Positions 8,583 to 17,595 are shown, counted from the stretch's first letter. The stretch is 41,651 bases of DNA from Betaproteobacteria bacterium (GCA_016183615.1 JACPEG010000034.1:1-41651), one strand, 5' to 3'. Program-made: numbers and translations. The notes: a model not told the origin generated them from the sequence alone.

Positions 8583-8658
8583 AACGGTAAACCGTAAACC
8601 GTAAACCGCGAGCGTGCCGCCGGTTTCCCCGTTGGCGTTCACGGTTCACTGTGTACCG
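8583..8658. repeat. Heptamer repeats after the histidine kinase gene
   Basis: The + strand has GTAAACC three times in a row (about 8587-8607). After 29 bp come the complementary-type units GTTCACG and GTTCACT (8637-8650). The arms are inverted relative to each other, as at 4398-4459. The second arm overlaps the 3' end of the leftward kinase gene, encoding its last residues (HSEP) and stop. Confidence 0.7.
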
Positions 8659-10036
8659 ATCTCTTGAACTGGACGGTAAACACCGTGCCGATCCCGTCGC
8701 GGCCCTCGGCGATCCCCGCCCCGGCGTGGTGCGCCTGAGCCACCTCCCGCACGATGGCGAGCCCGAGGCCGCTGCCCTCCTCGCCGCTCCCCAGCACCCG
8801 GTAGAAGCGCTCGAAGACCTTTTCCCTGTGCTCCAGTGCGATCCCCGGACCAGTGTCCTCCACCGTCAGGGCTACCGAATCGGGCTCGCCCCTTACTGAA
8901 ACCGTGACCTGGCCGCCCGCGGGGGTGTAGCGGATCGCGTTGTCGATCAGGTTGTTGATCATTTCCCTCAGGCTGTCGCCGTTGCCGCGAATCCACAGCG
9001 GCGCCTCCTCCTCCTCGAATCCCAGGTCGATTGCCTTGTCCACGGCCCGGGGCACCCAGCTGGCGGCGGTGTCGCGGGCGAGGGCGCGGAGGTCGACCGG
9101 GACGAGGGGCGCGGCCGCCAGGGCGCCGGGCTCGTTGCGGGCGAGAACCAGGAGCTGGGTTACCAGGTGGTTGCAGCGTTCCGCCGAGACCAGCATCTGG
9201 CGTACCCCATGCTTGATGGGTCCAGGATCGGATTCCCGCAGCAGCAGCTCCGCCTGGGATTTCAGTCCCGCGAACGGGGTGCGCAACTGGTGGGCCGCGT
9301 CTGCCACAAACCGCTTCTGGGACTCGATGACGGCGGCCAGTCGCCATAGCAATTCATTCACGGCGTGGATCAACGGCCGCACCTCCTCCGGCGCGGTCTC
9401 CTCATCGAGGGGACGCAGATCGTGGGCCGGTCGGCGCGACACTTCATCGCGCAGCCGTTTGAGAGGTGTCAGCCCGCGCCCCACGCCGTACCAGATGGCG
9501 AGCCCGGCCAGCGCCATCACCAGCAGCTGGGGAATCACGATGTTGGCGAGAATGCTGCGGGTGAGGGCTTCGCGCTCGGCCGTGCTCTCGGCCACCTGCA
9601 GCACCACATGCTGCTCGGGATACGCTCCCTCCAGGGTGTAGCGCAGGTTCACGATGCGGAGCTTCCGGCCATCCAGCTCGTGGTTGCGGTAGGAGGGTTG
9701 GTCGCGCTCAAAATCCGTGGGGCTGGGCCGGGGGAACGCAGCATTGCCGCCGAGCATCTCCCCGTCGGAATCCACGATGGCAAACAGGTAGCCCTCGGCG
9801 CCCAGTTGTTTCCGGGTCTGGCTCCGGATGCCGGGCTTTTGCGGGCCGCCGCCCTCGAGCCGCAACTGGGCCGCGAGGCTCTGGGCCCGCTGCAGCAGCG
9901 CCCGGTCGAAGGGACGGTTGGCCGAGGTGATGGCCACTACGTAGCCGGAAATCAGGCTGAACAGGAACAGGATAAACAGCGGCGTGAACAGCCAGTTTAT
10001 GAGCTGACTGCGCAGCGACAGGGGTGTTTCGGTCAT
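8639..10036 (-). CDS. Sensor histidine kinase, TctE/QseC-like
   Basis: A membrane sensor kinase of 465 residues. TM1 is at about 13-36, a periplasmic region at about 37-170 with a TctE-type N-terminal sensor pattern (NRPFDRALLQRAQSLAAQL), TM2 at about 171-187, then a HAMP-like linker. The HisKA box has H249 in AAHQLRTP, followed by the ATPase boxes N (NNLIDNAIRYTP), G1 (EDTGPGI) and G2 (GSGLGLAIV). It lies 111 bp downstream of its response regulator and is read in the same direction, so the pair is one operon. Known: TctE-like kinases respond to carboxylates. Inferred: it senses the substrate of the flanking symporters and may also serve response regulator 1. Its 3' end runs into heptamer repeats. 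Confidence 0.92.
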   Translation of the reverse strand: MTETPLSLRSQLINWLFTPLFILFLFSLISGYVVAITSANRPFDRALLQRAQSLAAQLRLEGGGPQKPGIRSQTRKQLGAEGYLFAIVDSDGEMLGGNAAFPRPSPTDFERDQPSYRNHELDGRKLRIVNLRYTLEGAYPEQHVVLQVAESTAEREALTRSILANIVIPQLLVMALAGLAIWYGVGRGLTPLKRLRDEVSRRPAHDLRPLDEETAPEEVRPLIHAVNELLWRLAAVIESQKRFVADAAHQLRTPFAGLKSQAELLLRESDPGPIKHGVRQMLVSAERCNHLVTQLLVLARNEPGALAAAPLVPVDLRALARDTAASWVPRAVDKAIDLGFEEEEAPLWIRGNGDSLREMINNLIDNAIRYTPAGGQVTVSVRGEPDSVALTVEDTGPGIALEHREKVFERFYRVLGSGEEGSGLGLAIVREVAQAHHAGAGIAEGRDGIGTVFTVQFKRSVHSEP

Positions 10037-10147
10037 GGCAGGGCTTCCTGAGTTGCGACGGCGCGAAGTTGCGGCGGGCCGGGAACGGGCACGGCGAGGG
10101 ATTCAACAACGCTTGCGAATCCCGTTTCCTGCGAAGCGGAGAGACGG

Positions 10148-10822
10148 CTACCGCGGCTTGAGCTTGTCCAGCATGTAGCCCAGCCCGCGCACGGTGCGGA
10201 TGGTGACGCCGCCGCCCTCGATTTTCTTGCGCAGCCGGTGCACGTAGACCTCGATGGCGTTGCTGCTCGCCTCCTCGCCGGCGTCGTAGAGACTTTCCAG
10301 CAGCTGCTCCTTGCTCACCACCCGGCCGGCCCGGGCAATCAGCAGCTCCAGCACACCCAGCTCCCGGGCCGACAGCTCGACGCCGGCGCCGCGCACCGTG
10401 ACGTGGCGGTTGACGCTGTCGAAGGCGAGCTGGCCGAATTCAACGGTGGGGCCGGATCCGCCGGCGCCGCGCCTGAGCAGCGCTCGCACCCGTGCTTCCA
10501 GCTCCGGCAGATCGAAAGGCTTGGTGAGGTAATCGTCGGCTCCCAGGTCGAGTCCCGCCACCCGGTCCTCGATCCCGTCCCGGGCCGTGAGGATCAGCAC
10601 CGGAACCCTCTGCCTGCGGGCGCGCAGCTGCTTCAGCACTCCGAAGCCGTCGAGCTTCGGCAACCCCAGGTCCAGGATCACGAGATCGTAGGGCTGGCTT
10701 TGCGCCGCCCTCACGGCGTCGGCGCCGTTGTCCACCCGGTCCACCGCGTGGGACATGCGGCGCATGGACTGCATCAGCGCGTCCGCCAGGACCGGGTCGT
10801 CCTCGACAATCAGTATCCGCAT
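10148..10822 (-). CDS. OmpR-family response regulator 2 (partner of the TctE-like kinase)
   Basis: A 224-residue receiver plus winged-helix regulator. The acidic pocket is E7-D8-D9, the phospho-acceptor D51 in VILDLGLP, and the switch Lys is in DDYLTKPF; the DNA-binding domain has the SSNAIEVYVHRLRKKIEG pattern and RGLGYML end. The start ATG10822 (MRILIVEDD) is chosen by alignment with regulator 1; the open frame extends 76 codons upstream through the operator region and is not credible there. It is divergent from the DUF485-actP operon, with four phased GTAAG repeats between them. Regulators 1 and 2 are close paralogues, so each symporter operon has its own copy. Confidence 0.94.
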   Translation of the reverse strand: MRILIVEDDPVLADALMQSMRRMSHAVDRVDNGADAVRAAQSQPYDLVILDLGLPKLDGFGVLKQLRARRQRVPVLILTARDGIEDRVAGLDLGADDYLTKPFDLPELEARVRALLRRGAGGSGPTVEFGQLAFDSVNRHVTVRGAGVELSARELGVLELLIARAGRVVSKEQLLESLYDAGEEASSNAIEVYVHRLRKKIEGGGVTIRTVRGLGYMLDKLKPR

Positions 10823-10841
10823 GGCAGGTCCCCCGGCATCC

Positions 10842-10894
10842 GTAAGCTTGATGTAAGGGTGGGTAAGGGTGATGTAAGGGTCAGCCCCTATAGT
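10842..10894 (+). promoter_or_regulatory. Four phased GTAAG operator repeats and -10 before DUF485-actP
   Basis: GTAAG occurs at 10842, 10853, 10863 and 10874, with start-to-start spacing of 11, 10 and 11 bp, one helical turn each. Three of them extend to GTAAGGGT. A TATAGT -10 follows at 10889-10894, so the last repeats cover the -35 position, the usual layout for an OmpR/PmrA-type activator. The region is shared with the divergent regulator gene, which suggests autoregulation as well. Confidence 0.7.
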
Positions 10895-10987
10895 ACCCGG
10901 GTCGATGCTGGAAAAGTCTAGCACGCCGGGAGCATGTCCCCGGAGGCGCGACCCGACCGGCACGCGAAATTCACCAAGGAGGTAGCC

Positions 10988-11314
10988 ATGTCTCATCCCG
11001 CAATGAACTGGGCGGCGATCGATTCCGATCCCCGCTTCCAGGAACTGCATGCCAGGAAAACCCGTTTTCTGTGGTCGATGATGGCGTTCTCGATCATCTA
11101 TTATTTCCTGCTGCCCGTCGGCGCCGCCTACTTCACCGATCTGTTCAAGATCAAGCTGTGGGGGCCGATCAACGTCGGCCTGGTGTTTGCGCTCTCGGAG
11201 TTCGTGGTGGCCTGGAGCATCGCCTGGTTCTACGCCAGGAAGGCAAACGCGGAGTTCGACGCCATGTCAGAGGAAATCAACCGCCTGGCCTTCTCGATCG
11301 GAGGTTCCAAATGA
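10988..11314 (+). CDS. DUF485 membrane protein, partner of ActP
   Basis: A 108-residue inner-membrane protein of the YjcH/DUF485 family. It has two hydrophobic helices (about 29-52 and 61-84) and the conserved pieces FQELHARKTRFLW, YYFLLPVGAAYF and FYARKANAEFD. Known: DUF485 proteins precede actP in many proteobacteria and are co-transcribed with it; their exact role is unsettled. The start ATG10988 has an AAGGAGG five bases upstream (10977-10983); a longer in-frame extension is not supported. It overlaps actP by four bases (ATGA), so translation is coupled. Confidence 0.93.
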   Translation: MSHPAMNWAAIDSDPRFQELHARKTRFLWSMMAFSIIYYFLLPVGAAYFTDLFKIKLWGPINVGLVFALSEFVVAWSIAWFYARKANAEFDAMSEEINRLAFSIGGSK

Positions 11315-13215
11315 AGCGCCTTCTCACGACTCTCTCGGGCCTGGGGCTGCTCGCGCTGAGCGAGCTCGCCCTGGCCGCCGACGTCAGCGCGGTCGCCGAC
11401 AAGTTCAAGTGGCTCACCTTCGTGGTGTTCGGCGCCATCATCGGGATCACCATGTACGTGACCTATCTCGCGGCCAAGCGCGTGAAGAGCGCGACCGAGT
11501 TCTACGCCGCGGGCCGCTCCGTGTCGGGGATCCAGAACGGCTGGGCGATCGCGGGGGATTATCTCTCCGCGGCATCCTTCCTCGGCATCGCCGGCCTGAT
11601 CTCCCTCTACGGCTACGACGGCTTCATGTACTCGGTGGGCTGGCTGGTGGCCTACATCACCGTGCTGCTGGTGATCGCCGAGCCGTGCCGCAACATCGGC
11701 AAGTACACCCTGGGCGACATCCTCGCCTTCCGCAATAACCCCAAGGCCGCCAAGACCGTGGCGGCGGTATCCACCATCACCGTGTCGATTTTCTATCTCA
11801 CCGCCCAGATGGTGGGCGGCGGCGTGCTGGTGAAAACCCTGATCGGCATCGACTACGAAATATCGGTGATCGTGGTGGGCGTGCTGATGCTGGCCTACGT
11901 GCTGTTCGGCGGCATGGTGGCCACCACCTGGGTGCAGATCATCAAGGCGGTGCTGCTGGTGACCGCGTCGATCCTGCTGGTGGCCTTTACCTGGGCGCCC
12001 TACGGCTTCTCGCTTCCCGGCTTTCTGCAGGGCGCGGTCGATTCCGTCAACATCCAGGGCCAGGTGACCAAGCTGATCGGCGATGCGGCCAGGAACATGA
12101 CCGCGCAGGAGCTCGGCCAGCGCTTCCTGGAGCCGGGCCTGTTTCTCAAGAATCCCATTGACCAGATCTCACTCGGCATGGCGCTGGTGCTCGGCACCGC
12201 CGGGATGCCTCACATCCTGATGCGCTTCTTCACGGTCCCGACGGCGAAGGACGCCCGCGTGTCCGTGATCTGGGCCATGGCCATCATCGGCGGCTTCTAC
12301 GTGCTGACCCTGTTCCTGGGCCTCGGCTCCGCCATCAACGTCGGCCAGGCGCAGATCACCGCCATCGACAAGGGCGGCAACATGGCGGGTCCGCTGCTGG
12401 CCCAGTTCCTGGGCGGCGGTGCGGACTCCATGCTCGGCAACCTGTTCCTTGCGTTCGTGGCGGCGGTGGCCTTCGCCACCATCGTGGCGGTGGTGGCGGG
12501 CCTGGTGCTGGCCTCGGCTTCCGCCATGTCCCACGACATCTGGGTGGGTGTGGTGAAGGGCGAGCACGCGACGCAGGAAGAGGAAGTGCGCGCCGCGCGC
12601 ATCTCCTCCCTCATTGTCGGCGCCGTGGCCATCGTCATCGGCATCGCCGCCAAGGGCCAGAACGTGGCCCACCTGGTGGCGCTGGCGTTCGCGGTGGCCG
12701 CTTCCGGCAACCTGCCGACGGTGTTGCTCACCCTCTACTGGAAGCGTTGCAATACCGGCGGCGTCGTGGCCTGCATGATCGTGGGCGCGGTGGCCGCCAT
12801 CGGGCTGGTGCTGGTCTCCCCCAACATGGCCTATCCCCTGCAAGTGAAGGCCGCACAGGAGAAGATCGTGAAGGGCGCCGACGACAAGCTCGTCAAGCTC
12901 AACGCGGATCTCGCCGTCGCCGCCGACGATTCCGTCAGGGCGAAGCTCGCCAAGGACATCGCCGCCCAGGAGAAGGCCAGGGCCGGCGCCCAGGCCGCGA
13001 TCGCCAAGCTGGGCGACGAGCGCACCAGCCTGGTGGGCCTGGAGAAGCCCCTGTTCGACCTCAAGAACCCGGGCCTGATCTCCATCCCGCTCGGCTTCCT
13101 GGCGGTGATCGTCGGCTCGCTGCTCTACCGCGACCGGCGCGCCGAGGACATGTGGGACGAACTCTACGTGCGCCAGAACACCGGCATTCACGCCGAGACG
13201 GCCGTCGCGCACTAA
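11311..13215 (+). CDS. actP: Cation/acetate symporter ActP
   Basis: A 634-residue SSS-family symporter. The N-terminus (MKRLLTTLSGLGLLALSELALAAD) resembles the signal-like start of E. coli ActP. Helices carry the family motifs FYAAGRSVSGIQNGWAIAGDYLSAASFLGIAG, RYTLGDI-type KYTLGDILAFR, and GMPHILMRFFTVP. Known role: sodium- or proton-coupled uptake of acetate and similar short acids across the inner membrane. A stretch of about 70 residues rich in Ala, Lys and Asp (about 506-580) separates late helices and is absent from E. coli ActP as I recall it. It overlaps the DUF485 gene by four bases and ends before a strong terminator. The substrate could be another short-chain carboxylate. Confidence 0.92.
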   Translation: MKRLLTTLSGLGLLALSELALAADVSAVADKFKWLTFVVFGAIIGITMYVTYLAAKRVKSATEFYAAGRSVSGIQNGWAIAGDYLSAASFLGIAGLISLYGYDGFMYSVGWLVAYITVLLVIAEPCRNIGKYTLGDILAFRNNPKAAKTVAAVSTITVSIFYLTAQMVGGGVLVKTLIGIDYEISVIVVGVLMLAYVLFGGMVATTWVQIIKAVLLVTASILLVAFTWAPYGFSLPGFLQGAVDSVNIQGQVTKLIGDAARNMTAQELGQRFLEPGLFLKNPIDQISLGMALVLGTAGMPHILMRFFTVPTAKDARVSVIWAMAIIGGFYVLTLFLGLGSAINVGQAQITAIDKGGNMAGPLLAQFLGGGADSMLGNLFLAFVAAVAFATIVAVVAGLVLASASAMSHDIWVGVVKGEHATQEEEVRAARISSLIVGAVAIVIGIAAKGQNVAHLVALAFAVAASGNLPTVLLTLYWKRCNTGGVVACMIVGAVAAIGLVLVSPNMAYPLQVKAAQEKIVKGADDKLVKLNADLAVAADDSVRAKLAKDIAAQEKARAGAQAAIAKLGDERTSLVGLEKPLFDLKNPGLISIPLGFLAVIVGSLLYRDRRAEDMWDELYVRQNTGIHAETAVAH

Positions 13216-13243
13216 ATAATCGACATCAGCGGTCCTCCTCCTT

Positions 13244-13271
13244 GCCCCCGGCTTGCCGGGGGCTTTTTTTT
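13244..13271 (+). terminator. Rho-independent terminator of the actP operon
   Basis: The stem GCCCCCGGC / GCCGGGGGC with a TT loop is followed by eight T residues (13264-13271), 29 bp after the actP stop. Confidence 0.95.
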
Positions 13272-13381
13272 GGACCATGAACCGCCGCCCCCGGGGCGAT
13301 TTTTGAGCACTGGGACGGGGCGAACTCCGTTAAAATGGCGGGGTTTGACGCGCTCCGGCGCAGGATTTCACAGGAGGAAAG

Positions 13382-13681
13382 GTGCCCTTTGAATTGACCC
13401 TGGTGACCATGCTGCGGGTGCTGGTGGAGGTGGCAGGCTTCACCATGATCGGCCAGGCTGTGCTCTATCTGTTCGCGGGCCGCAACCGCCAAAATAATTT
13501 CGTCTATCGCCTGTTCCAGATTGTCACCTACCCGGTGTACAAGGCGGTCCGCGCCATCACGCCGCGCTTCATCATTGACCGGCACATTCCCTGGATCGCG
13601 TTCGGCCTGATCTTCTGGATCTGGATCGGCCTGGGCGTTGCCAAGCGTTACATCTGCCTGACCAACAATCTCGCCTGCTGA
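13382..13681 (+). CDS. Small YggT-like membrane protein
   Basis: A 99-residue protein with two hydrophobic segments (about 8-30 and 72-92) joined by a basic loop containing VYRLFQIVTYPVYKAVRAITPRF. That loop resembles the YggT family pattern of aromatic and basic residues after helix 1, but it is too short and divergent for a firm call. The start is GTG13382 with AGGAGG (13372-13377) at good spacing. It stands alone between the actP terminator and the tRNA-Phe promoter. Its function is unknown; a membrane or cell-envelope role is inferred only from its helices. Confidence 0.75.
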   Translation: MPFELTLVTMLRVLVEVAGFTMIGQAVLYLFAGRNRQNNFVYRLFQIVTYPVYKAVRAITPRFIIDRHIPWIAFGLIFWIWIGLGVAKRYICLTNNLAC

Positions 13682-13705
13682 CCCGGGCGCAAACCCGCGC
13701 CCGGC

Positions 13706-13736
13706 TTGACCTTGGACAGGTTAAACGGTTTAATAT
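13706..13736 (+). promoter_or_regulatory. Probable sigma70 promoter of tRNA-Phe
   Basis: TTGACC (13706-13711) is followed after 17 bp by TTTAAT (13729-13734), with TAATAT in an overlapping register. The tRNA begins about 95 bp downstream. A CCCGCC / GGCGGG inverted pair (13746-13778) lies in the leader. Confidence 0.6.
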
Positions 13737-13829
13737 CGCCCTTTTCCCGCCAGGCCGAAATAATCCCAATCAGGCGGGATCAGAGTCAAAATCCTGTTCC
13801 TGGCGTTTTGCAGTAAGCCTCTCAAACGG

Positions 13830-13905
<76 letters not shown>

Positions 13906-14007
13906 CCCCTTTCTCGGCGATTCTCTGGAATTGGACGGGGATTTACCCGCGGGAAAACAAAACGTCCGGCGCGGCCTTCTGGTCTTCGGCATGTGTAAAC
14001 GCTGTGG

Positions 14008-14301
14008 TCAGGCGATGCGCCGGGCCTGGTGCAGCACTCGGACAATCCTGATTTTTGTTGCCGTTACCCGGTAATGGATGTTATAGGGGTAGCGGGTCAG
14101 CACCAGCTTCCGTGGCGCTCCCGGCTTTGTCGGCTTTCCGGTGAAGGGATGGCGAAGCAGCAGGTCCGCCTGCTGTAAGACGTACTCGACAACCGCAGTG
14201 GCTGCCTTCGGGTTGTCGCGGGCGATGTAGGCGTCAATGGCGAGCAGGTCCAGCGCTGCCCGGCGGGCGAACTCAAGCCGCCTTAGCGCGCGCCCTGGCA
14301 C
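14008..14301 (-). CDS. ParE/RelE-family toxin, module 1
   Basis: A 97-residue toxin of the ParE/RelE fold. Conserved pieces are RRLEFARRAALDLLAIDAYIARDNPKAA at the start, HPFTGKP in the middle and a C-terminal RYPYNIHYRV...IRIVRVLHQAR strand-helix pattern. ParE relatives poison gyrase; RelE relatives cut mRNA on the ribosome, and sequence alone does not separate them here. The start is GTG14301, chosen because it matches the start of the paralogous toxin 2 (MPGRPVRRLEW versus VPGRALRRLEF). It overlaps the antitoxin by 29 bases, the usual coupled layout. The full C-terminal region is present, so it looks intact. Confidence 0.88.
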   Translation of the reverse strand: MPGRALRRLEFARRAALDLLAIDAYIARDNPKAATAVVEYVLQQADLLLRHPFTGKPTKPGAPRKLVLTRYPYNIHYRVTATKIRIVRVLHQARRIA

Positions 14302-14596
14302 CTGCGGCCCGCTCTTCGCGGAACTGCGCCTCCCACCCAGTCCGCGGATTGGCGCGCACCTTGGCACGTGCGACCCGCTGCCTGTCCAGGGCGGCGCGAA
14401 GCTCTTGGCCCGTAACCACTCGTCCGGCCTTGAGGTCGGCATCGCCCTCGGCGACCATGCGTTCCTCCCACTCCAGGTAATCCAGGCGCTCGGCGATGGC
14501 CTGGCGCGCCAAGGCTTCCGGGCTCCGGCGAATGGCGCGCGCGGCCTTTTCCAGCCGGCTGCGCAGGGTTTTGGGCAAGGTCAGGGTGTCGTGCAT
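14273..14596 (-). CDS. Antitoxin, module 1 (ribbon-helix-helix type)
   Basis: A 107-residue basic protein placed directly before the toxin. The N-terminus (LTLPKTLRSRLEKAARAIRRSPEALARQAIAERL) fits a CopG/ParD-like ribbon-helix-helix fold. The middle has YLEWEERMVAEGDADLKAGRVV and a toxin-binding tail. A GTAGGAGG precedes ATG14596 at good spacing. The promoter region 14597-14640 holds a TACAAT -10 on the minus strand inside an inverted repeat GCGGT-N6-ACCGC (14615-14630), a likely autoregulatory operator. Confidence 0.88.
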   Translation of the reverse strand: MHDTLTLPKTLRSRLEKAARAIRRSPEALARQAIAERLDYLEWEERMVAEGDADLKAGRVVTGQELRAALDRQRVARAKVRANPRTGWEAQFREERAAGARARAKAA

Positions 14597-14614
14597 GTGG
14601 CCTCCTACGGTGAT

Positions 14615-14630
14615 GCGGTCATTGTACCGC
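14615..14630 (-). promoter_or_regulatory. Operator-like inverted repeat of toxin-antitoxin module 1
   Basis: GCGGT and ACCGC flank six bases, and the centre covers a TACAAT -10 read on the minus strand. Repression by the antitoxin-toxin complex is inferred from the position. Confidence 0.5.
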
Positions 14631-14667
14631 CTCCACGCCGGACGAGGCCACCTGGGGGCGGCGCGTT

Positions 14668-14844
14668 CTACAATGCAGCACCGGCCCTCGGATTGGCGAG
14701 AATCGCGGACAGGGCCCGCTCTATCCGCTCGGCCAGCCGGACCGCGGTTTGCGGGTCTTCCTCGGCAATGTGGGCGAGGGTGCCTAAGTAGGCTTCAGGG
14801 GCGCGTGGTGTCCACTCAAGCCGCCGCACGGGCCTTCCGGGCAT
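14668..14844 (-). pseudogene. Truncated ParE/RelE toxin, module 2
   Basis: A 58-residue remnant that starts like toxin 1 (MPGRPVRRLEWTPRAPEAY) and continues through the helix pair (LAHIAEEDPQTAVRLAERIERAL) to ILANPRAGAAL, where a TAG stops it. The whole C-terminal half (the strand set ending in an IRIVRVLH-type segment in toxin 1) is missing. The DNA goes straight into the promoter of module 1, so a deletion rather than a point stop is likely. Without the C-terminal strands it should not be toxic (inference). Confidence 0.75.
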
Positions 14845-15071
14845 GGGCCGGCGAGAACGGCTTTGACCTGGCGCTTTACTTCCTGATGGGGGATGTACCC
14901 TCGCCGGTTGGCGTCGCGCTCGGCAGCGGTTCCTTCGCGGACTTCCCACTCGCAGAAGTCGAACCCGTCCCGCAGCACGAATCGAAGCATGGCGTGCGGC
15001 GTGCGGCCGGCGTCCGTGGCGAGCTTTTCCAGGCGGCGCTGCTGTGCCGGGGTAAGGGACATGGGCAACAT
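14784..15071 (-). CDS. Antitoxin, module 2 (probably frameshifted at its end)
   Basis: A 95-residue paralogue of antitoxin 1: LTPAQQRRLEKLATDAGRTPHAMLRFVLRDGF, then EWEVREGTAAERDANRRGY, then EVKRQVKAVL. GGGAGG precedes ATG15071. The last 20 or so residues (GPCPEGPCGGLSGHHAPLKPT) are unlike antitoxin 1. In the neighbouring frame the same DNA reads AHARKARAAA-stop, close to the antitoxin 1 ending GARARAKAA-stop and in the same relation to the toxin start. A one-base frameshift near codon 70 is therefore likely. The overlap with the toxin remnant is 61 bases rather than 29. The DNA-binding half is intact, so it may still act as a repressor. Confidence 0.72.
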   Translation of the reverse strand: MLPMSLTPAQQRRLEKLATDAGRTPHAMLRFVLRDGFDFCEWEVREGTAAERDANRRGYIPHQEVKRQVKAVLAGPCPEGPCGGLSGHHAPLKPT

Positions 15072-15085
15072 GATCTGAACCTCCC

Positions 15086-15109
15086 GGTAGGGAACGGTTT
15101 CATTCTACC
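15086..15109 (-). promoter_or_regulatory. Operator-like inverted repeat of toxin-antitoxin module 2
   Basis: GGTAG-N14-CTACC spans a TAGAAT -10 (15102-15107, read on the minus strand) upstream of the antitoxin 2 start. No convincing -35 is seen. Confidence 0.4.
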
Positions 15110-15153
15110 ATCCGGCGCGGCGGGTTCAGCCTCGCAAGTTGGTGGTCTAAGGG

Positions 15154-15177
15154 TCATCAGACTATTATAATCATCAG
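15154..15177 (+). promoter_or_regulatory. Probable hemA promoter region
   Basis: A consensus TATAAT (15166-15171) lies 49 bp before the hemA start. It is flanked by two direct TCATCAG copies (15154-15160 and 15171-15177), which might bind a regulator. The -35 is weak. Confidence 0.5.
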
Positions 15178-15219
15178 CTTTTTCAGCGTTTTCAGAGGCT
15201 CCGCCGCGCTTACACCGGG

Positions 15220-16469
15220 ATGCAGCTCTTCGCCTTCGGCGTCAACCACAACACCGCGCCCCTCGACGTGCGGGAGCAGGTCGTGTTCCAGCCTGACGGC
15301 ATGGAGCAGGCCCTGCGCGACCTGGTGGATCACCGGCCGGTGACGGAAGCGGCCATCATTTCCACCTGCAACCGCACCGAGGTGTACTGCAACACCCCGG
15401 AGCCGGAGGCGGCCGTCCAGTGGCTGGCGGATTACCACAAGCTGCGGGCGCCGTCCCTCGATCCCTACCTTTACCGGCTGCCGCGGGAGCAGGCGGTGAA
15501 GCACGCCTTCCGGGTCGCCAGCGGGCTCGATTCCATGGTGCTGGGGGAGCCCCAGATCCTGGGCCAGTTCAAGGACGCGGTGAAGTCCGCGGAGAAGGCG
15601 GGCACCCTGGGGCTGCTGCTGCACAAGCTGTTCCAGCGCACCTTCTCGGTGGCGAAGGAGGTGCGCTCCCAGACCGAGATCGGCACCAGCTCCATGTCCA
15701 TGGCTTCCGCCTCGGTCAAGCTTGCCCTGCGCATCTTCCCGTCGATTTCCGAGCAGGCGGTGCTGTTCGTGGGGGCGGGGGAAATGATCGAGCTCTGTGC
15801 CATGCACTTCTTCGCCCAGAAGCCGCGGCACATCACGGTGGCGAACCGCACCTTGGAGCGGGCCAGCCATCTCGCCGACCGGGTGAACGGCCAGGCGATC
15901 ACCTTGAACGAGCTGCCCGACCATTTGCCGCTCCATGACATTCTCATCACCTCTACCGCGAGCCCGCTGCCCATTCTCGGCAAGGGCCTGGTGGAGCGCG
16001 CCATCAAGGCCCGCAAGCATCGCCCCATGTTCATGGTGGACCTCGCAGTGCCCCGGGACATCGAGCCGGAGGTGGCGGAGCTGGACGACGTGTTCCTCTA
16101 CGCCGTGGACGACCTCGCGGCGATCGTGCGCGAGGGGATCGACGCCCGCCAGGGTGCGGTGGCCCAGGCCGAAGCCATCATCGAGACCAGCGTCAACCAC
16201 TTCATGCACTGGCTGGAATCCCGCGAAATCGTCCCTACGATTCGAGCGTTGCGGGACCACGCCGAGCGCTTCCGGCGCCACGAGCTGGAGCGGGCCGAGC
16301 GCCTGCTGGCCAGGGGCGAGGACCCGCAGAAGGTGCTGGAATCCCTGTCCCACGGCCTCACCAACAAGTTCCTGCACCTGCCGAGCCACGCCCTCAACAG
16401 CGCCTCCGCCGCCGAGCGCGACGAGCTGCTGGAATTCATCAATCGCCTGTACCAGCTCCACGCCAAGGA

Positions 16470-16473
<4 letters not shown>
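15220..16473 (+). CDS. hemA: Glutamyl-tRNA reductase
   Basis: The first committed enzyme of the C5 pathway to tetrapyrroles: it reduces glutamyl-tRNA(Glu) with NADPH to glutamate-1-semialdehyde in the cytoplasm. 417 residues, the normal length. The catalytic nucleophile C50 is in [10 protein letters not shown], the [15 protein letters not shown] signature is near residue 100, the NADPH-binding VGAGEM is near 190, and the C-terminal dimerisation domain follows. It opens a three-gene unit: its stop overlaps the prfA start by four bases (ATGA), and prmC follows 13 bp after prfA. This order is common in beta- and gammaproteobacteria. Confidence 0.98.
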
Positions 16474-17582
<1,109 letters not shown>

Positions 17583-17595
17583 TCGTCTCCCTTTT

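Noticed and set aside
15072..15219. Riboswitch or attenuator before hemA
   Set aside because: The 49 bp between the -10 and the start codon is too short for a known riboswitch and shows no conserved fold.
15157..16461. Open frame of 434 codons opposite hemA
   Set aside because: It covers hemA in antisense, has no family features, and hemA is unambiguous.
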